A DNA stretch of 64,000 nucleotides from assembly GCA_036346355.1 (NCBI GenBank), contig CM070581.1:47015849-47079848 (forward strand), read 5' to 3'. Made by a program: the position numbers and the translations under genes. Below, one piece after another: positions 1-11,639 of the stretch. This DNA is from Rhipidocladum racemiflorum (Eukaryota > Streptophyta > Magnoliopsida > Poales > Poaceae). Positions within the stretch are counted from its first letter, which is position 1; every line of letters begins with the position of its first letter. A model generated the notes under the pieces. That model saw only the letters and a program-made list of their open reading frames with translations. It was not told where the DNA came from and searched no databases.

Positions 1-391
1 AGCTACACATCTTCACGTAGTTCCAGTCACAATTACCAACCTTGAGTCATGATCATAATAATAGTGCCCTGAACTAGGTGTATGGATTAATTTTAATGTG
101 CTGTTGATCCTCTTTGCTTAGCTATAGATGTTTGTGTGGTTGGTTTTTGGTTTAACTGTTTATGATGATGTTTTATCCATTATATATTGCTGCTTTAGAT
201 GTCTTATGTTATGAAATATTTTGCTATGGTATTGCTATTGTTCAAATCATGATAAAACAAAGGAGATGCTGCCGAAATTTCAGTGTTTAGCATTTGTGCC
301 TTTGCTGAAATTTGTCTTCATGTATGGTATTTAGTTGATGTTTAGTCTATGTTTGGTAGCATTCGGGCATACTAGATGCCGGGGTGTTACA
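1..391 (+). mobile_element. LTR-A, 3' part, cut by the window edge
   Basis: This is the last part of a family-A LTR in plus orientation. It ends in the family's conserved tail: a block reading AAAGGAGATGCTGCCGAAAT, then a stretch ending ATGCCGGGGTGTTACA. The same tail closes the LTRs at 27576, 56466 and 63054 and, inverted, opens those at 28074 and 45653. The 5' part lies outside the window, so I cannot tell a solo LTR from an element end. The next five bases, AAGAT, would be the right-hand target duplication. Confidence 0.85.
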
Positions 392-3028
392 AAGATAATC
401 TCATTTCATCATGTAATGCATATTAATCTTGTTATCTTAATAGGCTTAAGAATTAACATTACTTAAGTGCGTAATATGGATGAACGAACTTTAAGAAATC
501 AATAACTATGAAGTTTGTATCACCAGAACCTTCTCAAATATCGTGAAAATGAGGCCAGTAGCCTAAATCAATAAATCTAACTCGCGTAAAACTGATTCTG
601 TGCAAAATTAATCAAATATAAAGAACTATTCATGTGTAGTCTGTTGTGATTATTTAAGCCTGTTCAGTAGCCCGTAAAACATCTCGTCTAAATACAAATT
701 TTGCGAAGAATAGCCTAGAAATATCTTTAGGATATGTTCCGCAGTAATCTAGGAAAATATTCTTATTTCATCATGCCTGGAATCTAAATCCTAATAGAAC
801 AAAACCCATTAGTAAGAAAGTTGCAAGAATGGTATATTATGAATAGTAAAGTTTGAGAAACTTGTAACCAATGTATACTTCTATTAATCCAAACAATTTT
901 TGCTTCTTGAATTCGAAATTTAACATATTTAAATTCACAATCTTAGCTTCTTGAATTCGTAAAATAAAATAGAATGAATCATAAAGAATAGACGTTGTGT
1001 GCGATACACCCCGTCAAACTATTAATTGGTAGAAAAGACCGTAGCCTAGAAATAACACACTCATATATACGAACGCGAAACCCTAACTTCAACCATGCTT
1101 GTTTTATGTAATGATTTTTATTTGGTTTTTCCATCTGATTTCCTTTTGCGCTTATTGAAAGTGTTATTTGCTATTTGTTATTCTTTTCCGTTAAACGACG
1201 TGTAGAATCCAACGTCTCGGACTTCGTCGTTGACAACTTCGAGATTACGTCTTCGACTCGTCGCTAAAGATAACAAATAGCAAGGCAAGCACCCCTTGAT
1301 CATATTGATCCTAATTTTTCATAATGAACTAAAATCTTGATTAAAACTTGCATGCATATGCTATGTTCCATAAAATTTTTACTGTGTACTGGTAAATATA
1401 CCTTTCATTGATGGATTTCCTTAATTGGTTTTGATATGTGAACCTTGATAACCCTAGCTCGTGGATAGACACCTGATGTCAAAATGGGTATATTCGATTA
1501 TTACATGCATACGCTTAGCGATGCTTTAGACTGGGAACACGAACAGATGGTTATACTGTTCATGATGAACTAAAATTGTTAGACATGATGAACATTAATC
1601 TTGAACCTGTTAAAATATTATGGTTATTGATACTTTCTTTTTCTGAAAACAAAACTATGCTTTCGACGTGGGTGATTATTGGCAATAGCCGGAAGTGCAA
1701 TTAATAATGCACGTAGATAGGGGGAGTATCGTCCATGTTACTTTAAGGATCGAACGTAGTGTTGCATGATCCAAGTATAATCGTATATCCACAAGTACTG
1801 GAATGGGACAGTCTTTAACTCATTAAATTATTTGAGTCTAGCTTTGCACATTGGTAGGCAGAAGTAGCACAAGCTATAAACCCTTTTGTGTCGGCTTGCT
1901 CGGGGCTGCCACAAGAGAGTTGTGGGTAAAAGCATTCCTGTGCAAAGGTGTATGCCTGGCTATGAATTGGAGTTGTTATTATTATTATTCTTTTTGAGCT
2001 GCGGCTCCTGCTTATCATTACTTTATTATATATTGGCTTCCATCATAGCCAGGGTTATACGTCATCGAGCTGGTGCAAAGCTAGGTTCAGGTAATCGAAC
2101 GATTTCGTTATGAACTCCCTACGCGCACAGCAAAGGAAGTGTGTCAATTGGCCATGCATAAGGGGAGGGCATATCTTGTGGGTAAAGCTGTACAAACTCT
2201 ACAAAGTCTAAAACTAATCGATTAGCCGTATCCACGGTCATGGATGACTTGGTGAACCAGCATTAGTTAGTTGTTTTATATAATAATTTGGTGAGCTTAC
2301 CCCTACAGATGATTCAATACTTGACATTACGTTGGCAAGGTTGAATTCAGCTGTTGTGCCATGTGTGGACAAAAGTTAAATTTTTAGATAATACTTCATA
2401 TGATGAGAATGGATATTTTATCACTCACGAGAGGTTGTGGGTATTTTGTTACATTTTATTCACGAAGGGCTATGAGTTATCTATCTCTTCTTATTACTTT
2501 TATGTACATACTTGTTACTTTACTTATTTATGTACATTTACAATTTTCGTTTTCATTCTATTATTCAGTATTTATAATTCAATTTGGCTCTAAGCAAAAG
2601 TTAACCTAGAAGCCTCTTTTGATTCAGCTTGCATATATTTTAGGTTTACAAACACTACAAGCCTTGCTGAGTACACATTGTACTCACTCTTGCTATCATT
2701 GTTGTTTTTAGGCAGGATACCTCGATAATTACTTCGACGCAGGAAGACGAGATTAATGACAATGATTCTTTATAAAGCTTTACCTTGTCAGTTGCCTACG
2801 GTTTATGTGGCAAACTACAAGTCATTTGATTCTTTTGTTATTTTTTTAGTCGACCACATCAGTCATATTGTATCAATACTTTCGCTGTAATAAAATATGA
2901 AACTTTTGCATCGTTGTGATCTCGAATTGCGTTTGTGCGTGCTATCTACTGATCATGGGACTAGCACAATATGCGCATTAGAACCTTGCTTTTATGTTAC
3001 ACTGTAGCGTAAAAGTGAGCGTCTCACA
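392..3028 (+). mobile_element. LTR-B copy in plus orientation (solo or 3' LTR)
   Basis: From about 1080 to 3028 this matches, in reverse, the minus-strand LTR-B copies at 43721-45652, 34949-36516 and 23627-25252. It ends in TCTCACA as they do. No primer-binding site follows, so it is a solo LTR or a 3' LTR. The part from 392 to 1080 is AT-rich and only weakly similar to 47855-47930, so the left boundary is uncertain. I see no coding sequence in it. Confidence 0.6.
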
Positions 3029-3357
3029 CAACGCTAGCTCTAGAGGAGTACTAGAAGGAGCTTACGAACAAAGGAGCGAGCCCAGTCAGTTACCTGTGGC
3101 AAATTGATTGGACAACACGAGTCTTCTTTATTTTTCCGCTGCGGTTTAATTATTTTAGACTTAGCCTTGCGAGGCGTATCTTTGTAAGTTGACCATAAGA
3201 TTGGCTCAATAGGTTATACTTTAAATAAAGACTTTATTTATTATTCCGATGCGTTTGATTGTGATATTCATCTATGTTGAGACGGTGCGCACTAGCATGA
3301 TCCTAGACTAATATGGAATACACCAAGAATCCGGATTTACACATTCAGACCCCAACA
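3029..3357 (+). mobile_element. Tail of an LTR-C-like repeat
   Basis: The stretch resembles the last 300 bases of the LTR-C copies ending at 40400 and 53337. It shares a block on CCGCTGCGG-like sequence, then GACTAATATGGAATACAC and a terminal CCCCAACA, where the others end CCCGACA. It is diverged and truncated on its left by the LTR-B copy. It lies about 80 bp past the stop codon of the glucosyltransferase gene. Confidence 0.55.
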
Positions 3358-3436
3358 ATCAGGGGAGACACGGTGTGCATAGGCATCAATCCCCTAGCTA
3401 CAAATATTTACCTAACAAATCCATGCAACAAAAACG

Positions 3437-4317
3437 TTACAGTGATAGTACGTGATCGACCAGCTTACCGATAGCTAGCTGAGAAGACCCACCGCTCTCC
3501 AAACAGCATGCCACTTTCTTTTTAAGCTCCTTCGCTCTTTCCCTCATCTCAGCTCCCTCCCTCTCCTCCATCAACTTCCTAATCGCCTTCTCTATTTTGC
3601 CTCTCTCCAGCTCACCCTCCAGCTCGAACCCTGCCCCCCACGCGTCCTCCACGTACCTCGGGTTCATCATCTGGTCCGCAAATTGGGGCCTACAGATCAT
3701 CGGGACACCTTCACTGATGCTCTCCAATGTCGAGTTCCACCCGTTGTGGGTCCAGAACCCACCCACCGCATGGTGGGCCAGCACCTCCTGCTGTGGGGCC
3801 CACTTAATCACCTTGCCCCTGCCCTCGACGGCACGCTCGAACCCATCCGGCAAATATGGTCCGTCTAAGGCCCGCGCCTGGTCCGGCCGGACCACCCACA
3901 GAAATGGCTGGCCACTGTTCGCCAACCCCCAGGCGACCTCCAAGAACTCGTTGGCGTCCATGGAAGCCAAGCTCCCAAAGCTCGCGTACAGCACAGATCC
4001 CGTGGCCTGCGTGCCCAGCCACTCGATGCAGCTATGGTCCGGGTGAATGAGGCTGCTCCCGGTGCTCCTGGAGGACAGCTTGTGCAGCGGGCCGGCAGCG
4101 AGCATGACGGCGACGTCGAGCTCGCCGCGGATCCTCTCCAGCTCGGCGGTTTCCAGGTCATCGAATGTATTGATCACTAGGCCGGAGGAGTTTCTCACTG
4201 TTTCAGTGGCTCGAGCCAAGACTTTGCGCACCATCTCATGGTTGCTCCTGCTCGAGTAGAAAAGGTCCCTTACCCGTAGCGGTGGCAGCTCCTTCACCGG
4301 CGTGTTGAGCTGCGACT
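3437..4317 (-). CDS. UDP-glycosyltransferase, exon 2 (acceptor half)
   Basis: This is the second and last exon of a family-1 plant UDP-glycosyltransferase, an enzyme that moves a sugar, usually glucose, from a UDP-sugar to a small molecule in the cytosol. It codes for residues 177-469 of the 469-aa product. The 44-residue PSPG sugar-donor box is complete at residues 349-392. It starts WAPQQ, contains HNGWNSTLE and ends in FADQ; the final Gln is typical of glucose users. The acceptor site is at 4318-4319 (TTTCAG before AGTCGCAG) and the phase fits exon 1 exactly. The stop codon is TAA. The closest family I recognise is group H (UGT76, which includes grass benzoxazinoid BX8/BX9 enzymes); the substrate cannot be read from the sequence. 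No frameshift or stop is visible. Confidence 0.93.
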
Positions 4318-4517
4318 CTGAAACATAATATATACAAAAATTAACGTGTACGTATTGTTAGAAAAGGTCCGCGCACTTGTTCGAGCATCATATTTAAAGT
4401 TTGATTTATGTTTTTTTCAAGTCGCTGCATTTTGAACGCTCGAGCATTTATAAAAATCATGTATTTCGAAGGTACATACGAGTAGAAAAGGAATTCAACT
4501 GTATTATATGTGTAATG

Positions 4518-5483
4518 CATAACTAGAAAAATACACATCATCAGTGACGGTTTTTCAAACTGCCACTGATATAGTGTTATGGCTTATCAGTGGCGGTTTT
4601 TCGAGGCCACCTATCCTAGTTAGTAGGACTCTGGCACAGGCACACTTAACTAATGAGTTCTGTCGCGATTTTAATACAATATGATCACTTCTCAAGGGGT
4701 CACCCACCCGAGTACTACTCCCGCCCAAGCACTCTTAACTTCGAAATTCTTATATGAACTAGTAATACAGTGTAGGTATGATCGCATTTGAAATATAACG
4801 TGCCCCCCTCCCCTTAACTTCACAGAGCACCCGAACACCGATTTTATTATTCTTATACTCCGAATACGGTTTGGAAATCACGAAAATGAAAAAAAAGACT
4901 GAAACAGCTACAAAACTTCGGATGCTATTTTGAGGCCCTAAACGACATTTTTTTTGGAATTTTGTTGCCACGCAAGCACTCGCACAAGTATTCAGGGGAC
5001 AACCTGCTGATTCCAGAAAGCACAAGAAATTGAAGAGCTCATCGTGCTAATTCCAGAAAGCACAAGAACACTAAAATCGGAGTTACAAATGAAAAATTAT
5101 GATATTTTTATTAATGGTGTGACGGTTTTTCTTTGGAACCGTCACAAATAATGCATTATTTATGACGGTTTTTCTTTGGAACCGCCACAAATACATTTAT
5201 ACTATTTGTGACGGTTCCAACAAAAAAACCACCACAAATAATATATTATTTTTGACGGTTGTTCTTTGGAACGGCCACAAATACATTTGAAACTATTTGT
5301 GACGGTTCTAAAAAAAAACCATCATAAATAATGCATTATTTGTGACGGTTCCAAAGAAAAACATTCACAAATAGTCTTTCCGCCATTTTCACACAAAAAA
5401 CCATCACTGATAGTACTATTTGTGATGGATTGGAAAAAAATGCCACAAATAGGATGTCACCAATGTGTAGTTTTGTAGTAGTG
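4518..5483. mobile_element. Non-autonomous CACTA transposon
   Basis: The left end reads CATAACTAGAAAAA, a two-base variant of the usual CACTACTAGAAAAA, and the right end reads TTTTGTAGTAGTG. Both are flanked by the 3-bp target duplication ATG (4515-4517 and 5484-5486), as expected for CACTA elements. The inner flanks hold many direct and inverted copies of a motif like TTTGTGACGGTTCCAAA (4545-4610, 5110-5460), the usual transposase-binding subterminal array. No transposase is encoded, so movement would need a partner element. Confidence 0.82.
4671..4789 (-). ncRNA. 5S rRNA-derived sequence (pseudogene) inside the CACTA element
   Basis: Read on the minus strand, this stretch aligns without gaps to plant 5S rRNA over its whole length of about 119 nt. 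It starts AAATGCGATCATACC, where plant 5S starts GGATGCGATCATACC. The internal promoter is well kept: AAGTTAAGAGTGCTTGGGC (box A and intermediate element region) and GAGTAGTACT...GGGTGGGTGACC (box C). Most changes fall between nt 15 and 50 and near the 3' end, so it is unlikely to give functional rRNA. Comparison is with the plant 5S sequence as I know it. Confidence 0.82.
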
Positions 5484-5641
5484 ATGCTTGCATTACAAAC
5501 CATTACTCTTAGGGAAAACATAGATATTGGAATAAAATTTGAAATTAATTTGCATTGTTAATGTAAGTGTAGTCTAAGAATACGTACAGCTGAACTATTT
5601 TAACATTGAGCAATATTTATCTTTATTACTATGTATATAGG

Positions 5642-6341
5642 TGTTGAAGTCAATAAACGTGATAAAGGATTGATCAACGATCAGCACACACAAACACTAG
5701 GTTCAGTTTGGGTGTGGATGTACCAGGCGATTTAATTCCGTAATTGGCAAGAGGATAATATATAATTAATTCTATTGGCTGCTGAGCCGATCTGTTTCAA
5801 TAACGATTCAATCTAATCAGTTTGTTTAAATCGATTAAATAAAAAGTAACCGATATATCTAATCAACCCGGCCGATTGAACTGATTAGATGAGGGTAAAG
5901 ATTGTTTGTCCTGAAAAAGGCAATGTGCAACAAAATCGAAAAAAGCAAATCTAGATTGGTGTAAGTTGACAAAATCAATAATCGGCAATGCGTAATTTTA
6001 TTGATCAAGTGAATTATAAGGCTAAAATTCTACGAAAAGTAAAGCAAAAAGTAGATTGATTGTTTGGTTGATTTTGTGTAGTCTCTATGTTGCTCGTCGC
6101 CTTCTTTTATAGCACTTGAGTTAGCCGTACCATTCTTGAGCTCATAAAATACCCTGATTCGGTTCCAGCTTTTCCTGAGATACTTTTCTTTTTAAAACTA
6201 ATATCGGTTCTAATCTGATAAACTGTATCGGCTTATGACTTCCCAAAATACTTTCCAAACCCGATACTATTTATAATCAAATAACAATACCAACCTAACA
6301 CTCTTACAAAATCGGTTATACACCAGATTCTAGTGTCAACA
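5642..6341. mobile_element. 700-bp solo LTR
   Basis: The ends are TGTTGA and TCAACA, the usual TG...CA inverted ends of an LTR, flanked by the perfect 5-bp duplication ATAGG (5637-5641 and 6342-6346). There is no internal domain, so it is a solo LTR left by recombination, or a short TRIM-like unit. I cannot assign a superfamily from the LTR alone. It lies inside the glycosyltransferase intron. Confidence 0.75.
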
Positions 6342-6759
6342 ATAGGACATGAAAAATATATTATTAGAGTGATTTTGCAAAATGTTGTCATAACAATATA
6401 ATTTTTACGTTTTATAATTTTTTTATGATAGCAATATATTGGTTCTTCTGGAAACTAAGTGGCAGTCCAAATAATACTTATTTCTGATGGGAGGTAACAT
6501 AAAGTATATATTTTCACAAGAAAAAAGTCTATATCATCGTTCAAAAGTGATGTGTCTACTTAACTCCTAGACTACAGAACCAAGTATCCTACCCATAAAC
6601 TTTTAAAACCAGTGCAAACAACTCCCTAGGTTGGTTTTGGATCGTGGACGATAACATGGACTGGTTCATCACAGCTGCCCATGATACATGGGCAAACGCT
6701 GGTTTCTCACTTTCATGCCATCCAATATACCATCTATTATTGGGGGAGGGATTGCCGGC

Positions 6760-9464
6760 TTCCTACGATGTCCACGTCTCCGGTTTTGCGCTTGCCTCCC
6801 TGCGAAACGTTGTCCATGTCTTGGTTTTTACGTTTGCCTCCCTGGGAAACGTGTCGTTGTGAGGCGGCTCCGCGTTGTCCTTGCGTCGATCTGTTTCTTC
6901 GCTATCGATTGCGTTTCTTCGCTGTCGAGCCGGTGGGTCCACGGCGAGCTCCTCATTCGATGCATCCAGCCTTCGTGGTCTTCTCCGTCCCTCGGGGGTT
7001 GCCCGGCGGTGGTACGGCCGCCCCCTGGTTGGGTCGGCCTGCTCGAGGGTTGCGTGTTCGGTTGTACATAGGTGCGTATTGTTTCCTGTTGTGCCTGCCG
7101 TCGTCTCAAGTGATTCCATTTGTTGCTCCGCCCGTAGTGTGCCTCGCCTTCGTTCGTTGCTCCGCCCGTGGTATGCCTCGCCGTCGTTCGGTCTTCCTTG
7201 TTCTGGCTTAGGGTTTCTTTTTTATTGGATAGTTCGCTGATCTTGGCCTTGCTTTCGTTTTCCCCAATTCCTCTTTGCGTTCTGTTCTAATCCGTGTTCG
7301 TTCGCCGTGTTTGGCCAGTCCCTATTCGGTGCCCCTTGGTCGTGTCTCCCCAGTCTCTATTTAGTTCCTCTTCTGGTTCTTGTTTGTTGGTTGCATTCCC
7401 CGTCCCTATTCGGTTCTTCGTTTGATTTCTGCTTCTTGATTGCGTTCTAATCGAGAGTGATTTGTTTAGAGTCGTTTTTTTGCAGTTGGTGTGCCTTTCG
7501 TTCTCTTGGTATAGGTTCCTTCTCTTTGTTAGGGTCTCCTGGGCATAGATTTATGCTGTGGTTCCCGTTTCGCCGCCGTTTTTTCCAAATCTCTGCTCAT
7601 CCTATTCTCTGATTGATGTTCATTTTGCATCCTGTTCAGCACCGAAGCGAAGGCACATCCATTCGTCTCATGCTATGTTCTCATTTCCAATGTAGGTTTG
7701 CGCTGTTGGTTGCGCTGGTATCGATCATCGTTTCAGAGATCGTCTTTATCAGAAGATGATCTTTGCTTGTTATTCTCAAAAGGTCATGTTGCTTTAGCTC
7801 ACTCGTTATGTCCGTGTTTTTTGTATGTGTTCTTGTCATATTTTTTTATCTAATCATGCCGACAGTGCCATCCCTTACCAGTGCTTCCCGTTTTGGATGC
7901 AGGTCTGTGCCGTTTATTTTCTTGGCGTCGATTAAGCGTTCGAAGAACCCTCCTGTTCTTCTAACGTCAAGAGGTTATACTTCTTTGTCTTACTTTATAT
8001 ATTAATGGCTTGTGTGCTTTTTTTTAGCCTGTTCAATTATTTGTTCTGTCAGCGTATCTCTTGTACCGGTTCTATGGTTATATGATTTAATTATTGGATC
8101 AAGTGATTGCTTTAGAGTTTTTTTTTACGGTTTACCTTACGTCTCTCCTTGGTGCTTTTGCCTTCCGTTTCGTGGGATATGTCTTTTGTGCCTGATACTG
8201 TTACTTACGACAGTGGAATATTGTAGTTTTATAATTTTAAATTTTCTGAGCTCAAACTGTTTATTCTATAATAAGATTGCTAAGATTGCTACGGTTGATA
8301 ACCATGCTCATGAGTGTGTGCTCAGATGTCTCTGTTTTCTTTCCTTGTTCTTATAGTTCATGACCCTCACCCACGATATAGGCTGCCATCCGCTAAGATC
8401 AAACCAAGAAATGTCTTGTTAATGGTTTTAGATGGCTTTCACAGCAGGTTGTTTGCTCTATTGTGTGCATTGTTGTTGGTAAACTTTAGCCTAACGAATT
8501 TATTACTGATGCTTTTAGGTGCTTTTGGAAACAGAAAACCTATTTTGTTCTTAATCATTTTTATGTGCTTTTTTTATTACTGCCTATCTTTCTCTTGTGC
8601 GGTTTTTGTTTTGTGGGATTATCCTTACCTATTACAATGTTCTTACATTGAGGTCCTTCGTAGGGACTATTCTGTATGTTTGGGCTGTAGCTTTATAGGT
8701 TTCGATTTTCTGGACTGAGCCTGGTAGGTCTGTATGAAGACCGTGGTTGCTACACATAAACGTAAAGGTATGGCCTGCTCGCTATGCTTGCCGTTTGCGT
8801 ATCGAATATTGGCCCACCAGCCTTTGCTCTAACCGTCTGTGCGCAGCCTCTGTTTTATTTTTCTAGCAAGGCTCCCCTGTCACCTGTGCTCGCGATTGGC
8901 GATTGTTCATGGCAGCGTCGGTTGTTTTCTATGCACATTGTTTGGTTTTCGATGATGAAAGTCCTTCCGTCGCATCTGTGCCTTGGCATTGACCTGTGCT
9001 AAGTTGTTCTCGATATCACTTTTGCCTACATTAAAAGTTGTTTTCAGGTTTAACTTTGATTTTGCCGTTTGTCTGCTTAGGAGACAATTTCTGTCCGTAT
9101 GTGTCATCGGTTGTAGCTCGTGAGAATCGAGCTAAGCGCCGTTCTGCCAATGCTTCTAGGCGTTTCTCGCAGCAAGGTCGTTTTTTTTGTTCTTGCATGT
9201 CGTTGCGCCTGCTGTTTTTTCTTGGGAACAGAGCTTTTTCCCTGGATGTTTTTCCAATAACTCAGCATCGCGTTGTGATGCCTTACCCAATTCATGCTTC
9301 TTATAGGATTCATTCCGTGTGCTCCATCTTCTACTCCTATATGTTCTTTTCCTAGGGAATATGTTGATTCGTTGAAAGGTATAGTTTATTGACCTGATAT
9401 TTAAATTCTTTTGTGTGATTATTCATTGCTGTGATGTTGTTATCTGTCCTTAGCCCATTGTATT
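6760..9464 (+). promoter_or_regulatory. Helitron 5' leader and promoter region, T/C-rich
   Basis: This 2.7-kb stretch precedes the Rep/helicase frame. It is pyrimidine-rich on the plus strand and carries short local duplications: two copies of a unit containing TTGCCTCCCTG near 6790 and 6835, and two units around GTTGCTCCGCCCGT at 7120-7185. It probably holds the promoter, 5' UTR and one or more small upstream exons. A piece at about 9110-9175 with many basic codons (ENRAKRRSANASRRF) could be an N-terminal exon, but I cannot prove the splicing. Confidence 0.4.
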
Positions 9465-11639
9465 ATGGCTGTTTATTTTGTAGTGACTTATCATAAACGA
9501 TCGTATTATGGAGGCCCAGATTATACCTGTGGTAGATGCTCTGCTATGTTTTGGTATCAAGAGAAGATATGTGGCCAGAGCTCTTATACGCAAAAACGTA
9601 TTATGTATAACCTTTGTTGTCGTAAAGGAAGGGTTTCTTTGCCTCCACACAAACCATTCCCTTCGCCATTACAGGAACTTATAAGTTTCAATGGAGGGGC
9701 CCGATCTAATAGCTTCATGCGATTGATAAGACAGTACAATTCGCTATTCGCATTTGCTTCTCTTGGAGTTAACATTGATAGGAGCATCAATACTGGCGAC
9801 GGTCCATATGTCTTCCGTATTAATGGTGTTGTGCATCATCGTATTGGTTCCCTTCTGCCTAGCGCTGGTCATCGACCTGAATTCGCCCAGCTATATATTT
9901 ATGACACCCCGAATGAGGTTCAGAACCGTCTAGATCTTTTTGGTTCAGACATTTCTGCTACAGATCAGCCTGATCCAACCATTATCATGTCAATTATTTC
10001 TATGCTAGATCATTATAATCCTATTGTTCAGAAATTTCGCCTTGCGCGTGATAGGTTGTTATCACCTAATGCTCCTGAAATTGCTATAAGACTTATCGGC
10101 CCACAAAAAACAGATAGCGGCCGTTATGACCTTCCTACCACATCTGAGCTGGCCGCTTTGGTTGTCGATGATATTTCTGTAGATGCCTGTAGGTTTGATG
10201 TGGTTGTGCAAGCAAGATCTGGCGAATTCAAGCATATTTCCCCGGTTCATCCATCTTTGATGGCCTTACAATATCCTTTGCTTTTCCCCTATGGTGACAA
10301 AGGATTTCATCTGGGCATAAAGTTAAGGGAGGTTGATGACCAGCCTTCTGGAGGCCGTGAAGATGTATCTATGCTGGAATACTATTGTTATGAATGTCAT
10401 TATCGGAGAGATGAACCGAATCCATTCACTTGTTGCGGCAGGCTTTCTGATCAGTTGATTGTTAATGCCTACTCATGTGTTGAGGCAAGCCGACTGTCAT
10501 ATCATTTCTTCAATCAGGATAAACTTAGGTCTGAAACTTATCAAGGCATATCGGATGCTGTCGGTCGGGGAAATATTCTAGGCAAAGATATTGGCATAAA
10601 AACTTTATTGCCAGCAAGTTTTACTGGTAGTAAAAGATATATGATCCAGAACTATCATGATTCTATGGCGCTTTGTCGTGCTTATGGCCCGCCACAGCTA
10701 TTCACCACTTTCACATGTAATGCTAAATGGCCGAAAATAATAGAGGCGATTCGATTTGAACCCGGTCAAAAACCACATGACAGAGCCGATATGACCACGC
10801 GTGTCTACAAACTGAAATTTAATGAGTTTATTGCCGATATCAAAGATGGATCAATGTTTGGTCCAGTTCGTGCAGGTAGATATTGCCTATTACTTATACT
10901 AGATTTTGTTTTTTTCTCTTCAGTTGTGTACACGATAGAATTCCAAAAGAGAGGCCTACCACATGCCCATATCCTGATATGGCTAGCTATACAGGATAGA
11001 GATCCCTCTCCATCTTTTATTGATAGATTGATTTCTGCGGAGCTACCTAGCATAACCGCTGATCCATTAGGATATGCCCTTGTTGAAGAATTCATGATCC
11101 ATGGACCGTGTGGCGATCTAAATCCTAAATGTCCTTGCATGAAGGAAGGGCGTTGTTCGAAGAGATATCCTAAGTCGTATCGTTCTGACACAATTATTGA
11201 TCGTGATGGATTCCCTATTTATCGACGTCGTGATGATGGTAGATTTGTTATTAAGCATGGGGTGAGGCTTGACAATAGATGGGTCGTGCCTCATAATCTA
11301 CAGTCATTAATGAAATACCAAGGCCATATCAATGTAGAATGGTGTAATAAAACGTACCTTGTGAAGTATCTTTTTAAATACATCACAAAGGGCCATGATT
11401 GTACAACAATGACATTGCATGCAATTACCAATACATCTGCCATTGCCCCGCATGTCCAAGATAGAAGCATCAACCATATTTTACAAAAGAATAGCACTCA
11501 GAATATTCCTGATATTGCCTCTATCAACCACCATACTATTGTTCATGATAAAGACAAGGGATTAGATGAAATTTCTGAGTATATTAAATCAAAATACTTA
11601 TCCTCATGTGAATCATATTGGAGGATTTTTCGCTTTTGA
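9465..11639 (+). CDS. Helitron Rep/helicase, N-terminal (Rep) part; frame broken at its end
   Basis: This is the Rep endonuclease half of the Helitron transposase, which nicks and rejoins single DNA strands during rolling-circle transposition. Near the N-terminus is a Cys-rich block (CGRCSAMFW) typical of plant Helitron proteins, followed by the Helitron_like_N region. The HUH metal-binding motif is in RGLPHAHILIWL at about 10950-10980. The two catalytic-type tyrosines are in YLVKYLFKYITKG at about 11350-11390. A 48-nt intron with GTAGAT...TTCAG ends lies at 10876-10923; it is a multiple of three and has no stop, so the frame reads through it. The frame ends at 11639 only because a five-T run at 11626-11630 has one T too many. 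The first Met with homology, at 9465, is taken as start, but upstream exons are possible. Confidence 0.88.
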   Translation: MAVYFVVTYHKRSYYGGPDYTCGRCSAMFWYQEKICGQSSYTQKRIMYNLCCRKGRVSLPPHKPFPSPLQELISFNGGARSNSFMRLIRQYNSLFAFASLGVNIDRSINTGDGPYVFRINGVVHHRIGSLLPSAGHRPEFAQLYIYDTPNEVQNRLDLFGSDISATDQPDPTIIMSIISMLDHYNPIVQKFRLARDRLLSPNAPEIAIRLIGPQKTDSGRYDLPTTSELAALVVDDISVDACRFDVVVQARSGEFKHISPVHPSLMALQYPLLFPYGDKGFHLGIKLREVDDQPSGGREDVSMLEYYCYECHYRRDEPNPFTCCGRLSDQLIVNAYSCVEASRLSYHFFNQDKLRSETYQGISDAVGRGNILGKDIGIKTLLPASFTGSKRYMIQNYHDSMALCRAYGPPQLFTTFTCNAKWPKIIEAIRFEPGQKPHDRADMTTRVYKLKFNEFIADIKDGSMFGPVRAGRYCLLLILDFVFFSSVVYTIEFQKRGLPHAHILIWLAIQDRDPSPSFIDRLISAELPSITADPLGYALVEEFMIHGPCGDLNPKCPCMKEGRCSKRYPKSYRSDTIIDRDGFPIYRRRDDGRFVIKHGVRLDNRWVVPHNLQSLMKYQGHINVEWCNKTYLVKYLFKYITKGHDCTTMTLHAITNTSAIAPHVQDRSINHILQKNSTQNIPDIASINHHTIVHDKDKGLDEISEYIKSKYLSSCESYWRIFRF

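Noticed and set aside
6644..7240. Overlapping open frames at the Helitron left end
   Set aside because: All three frames are open over the same C/T-rich leader and none resembles a protein.
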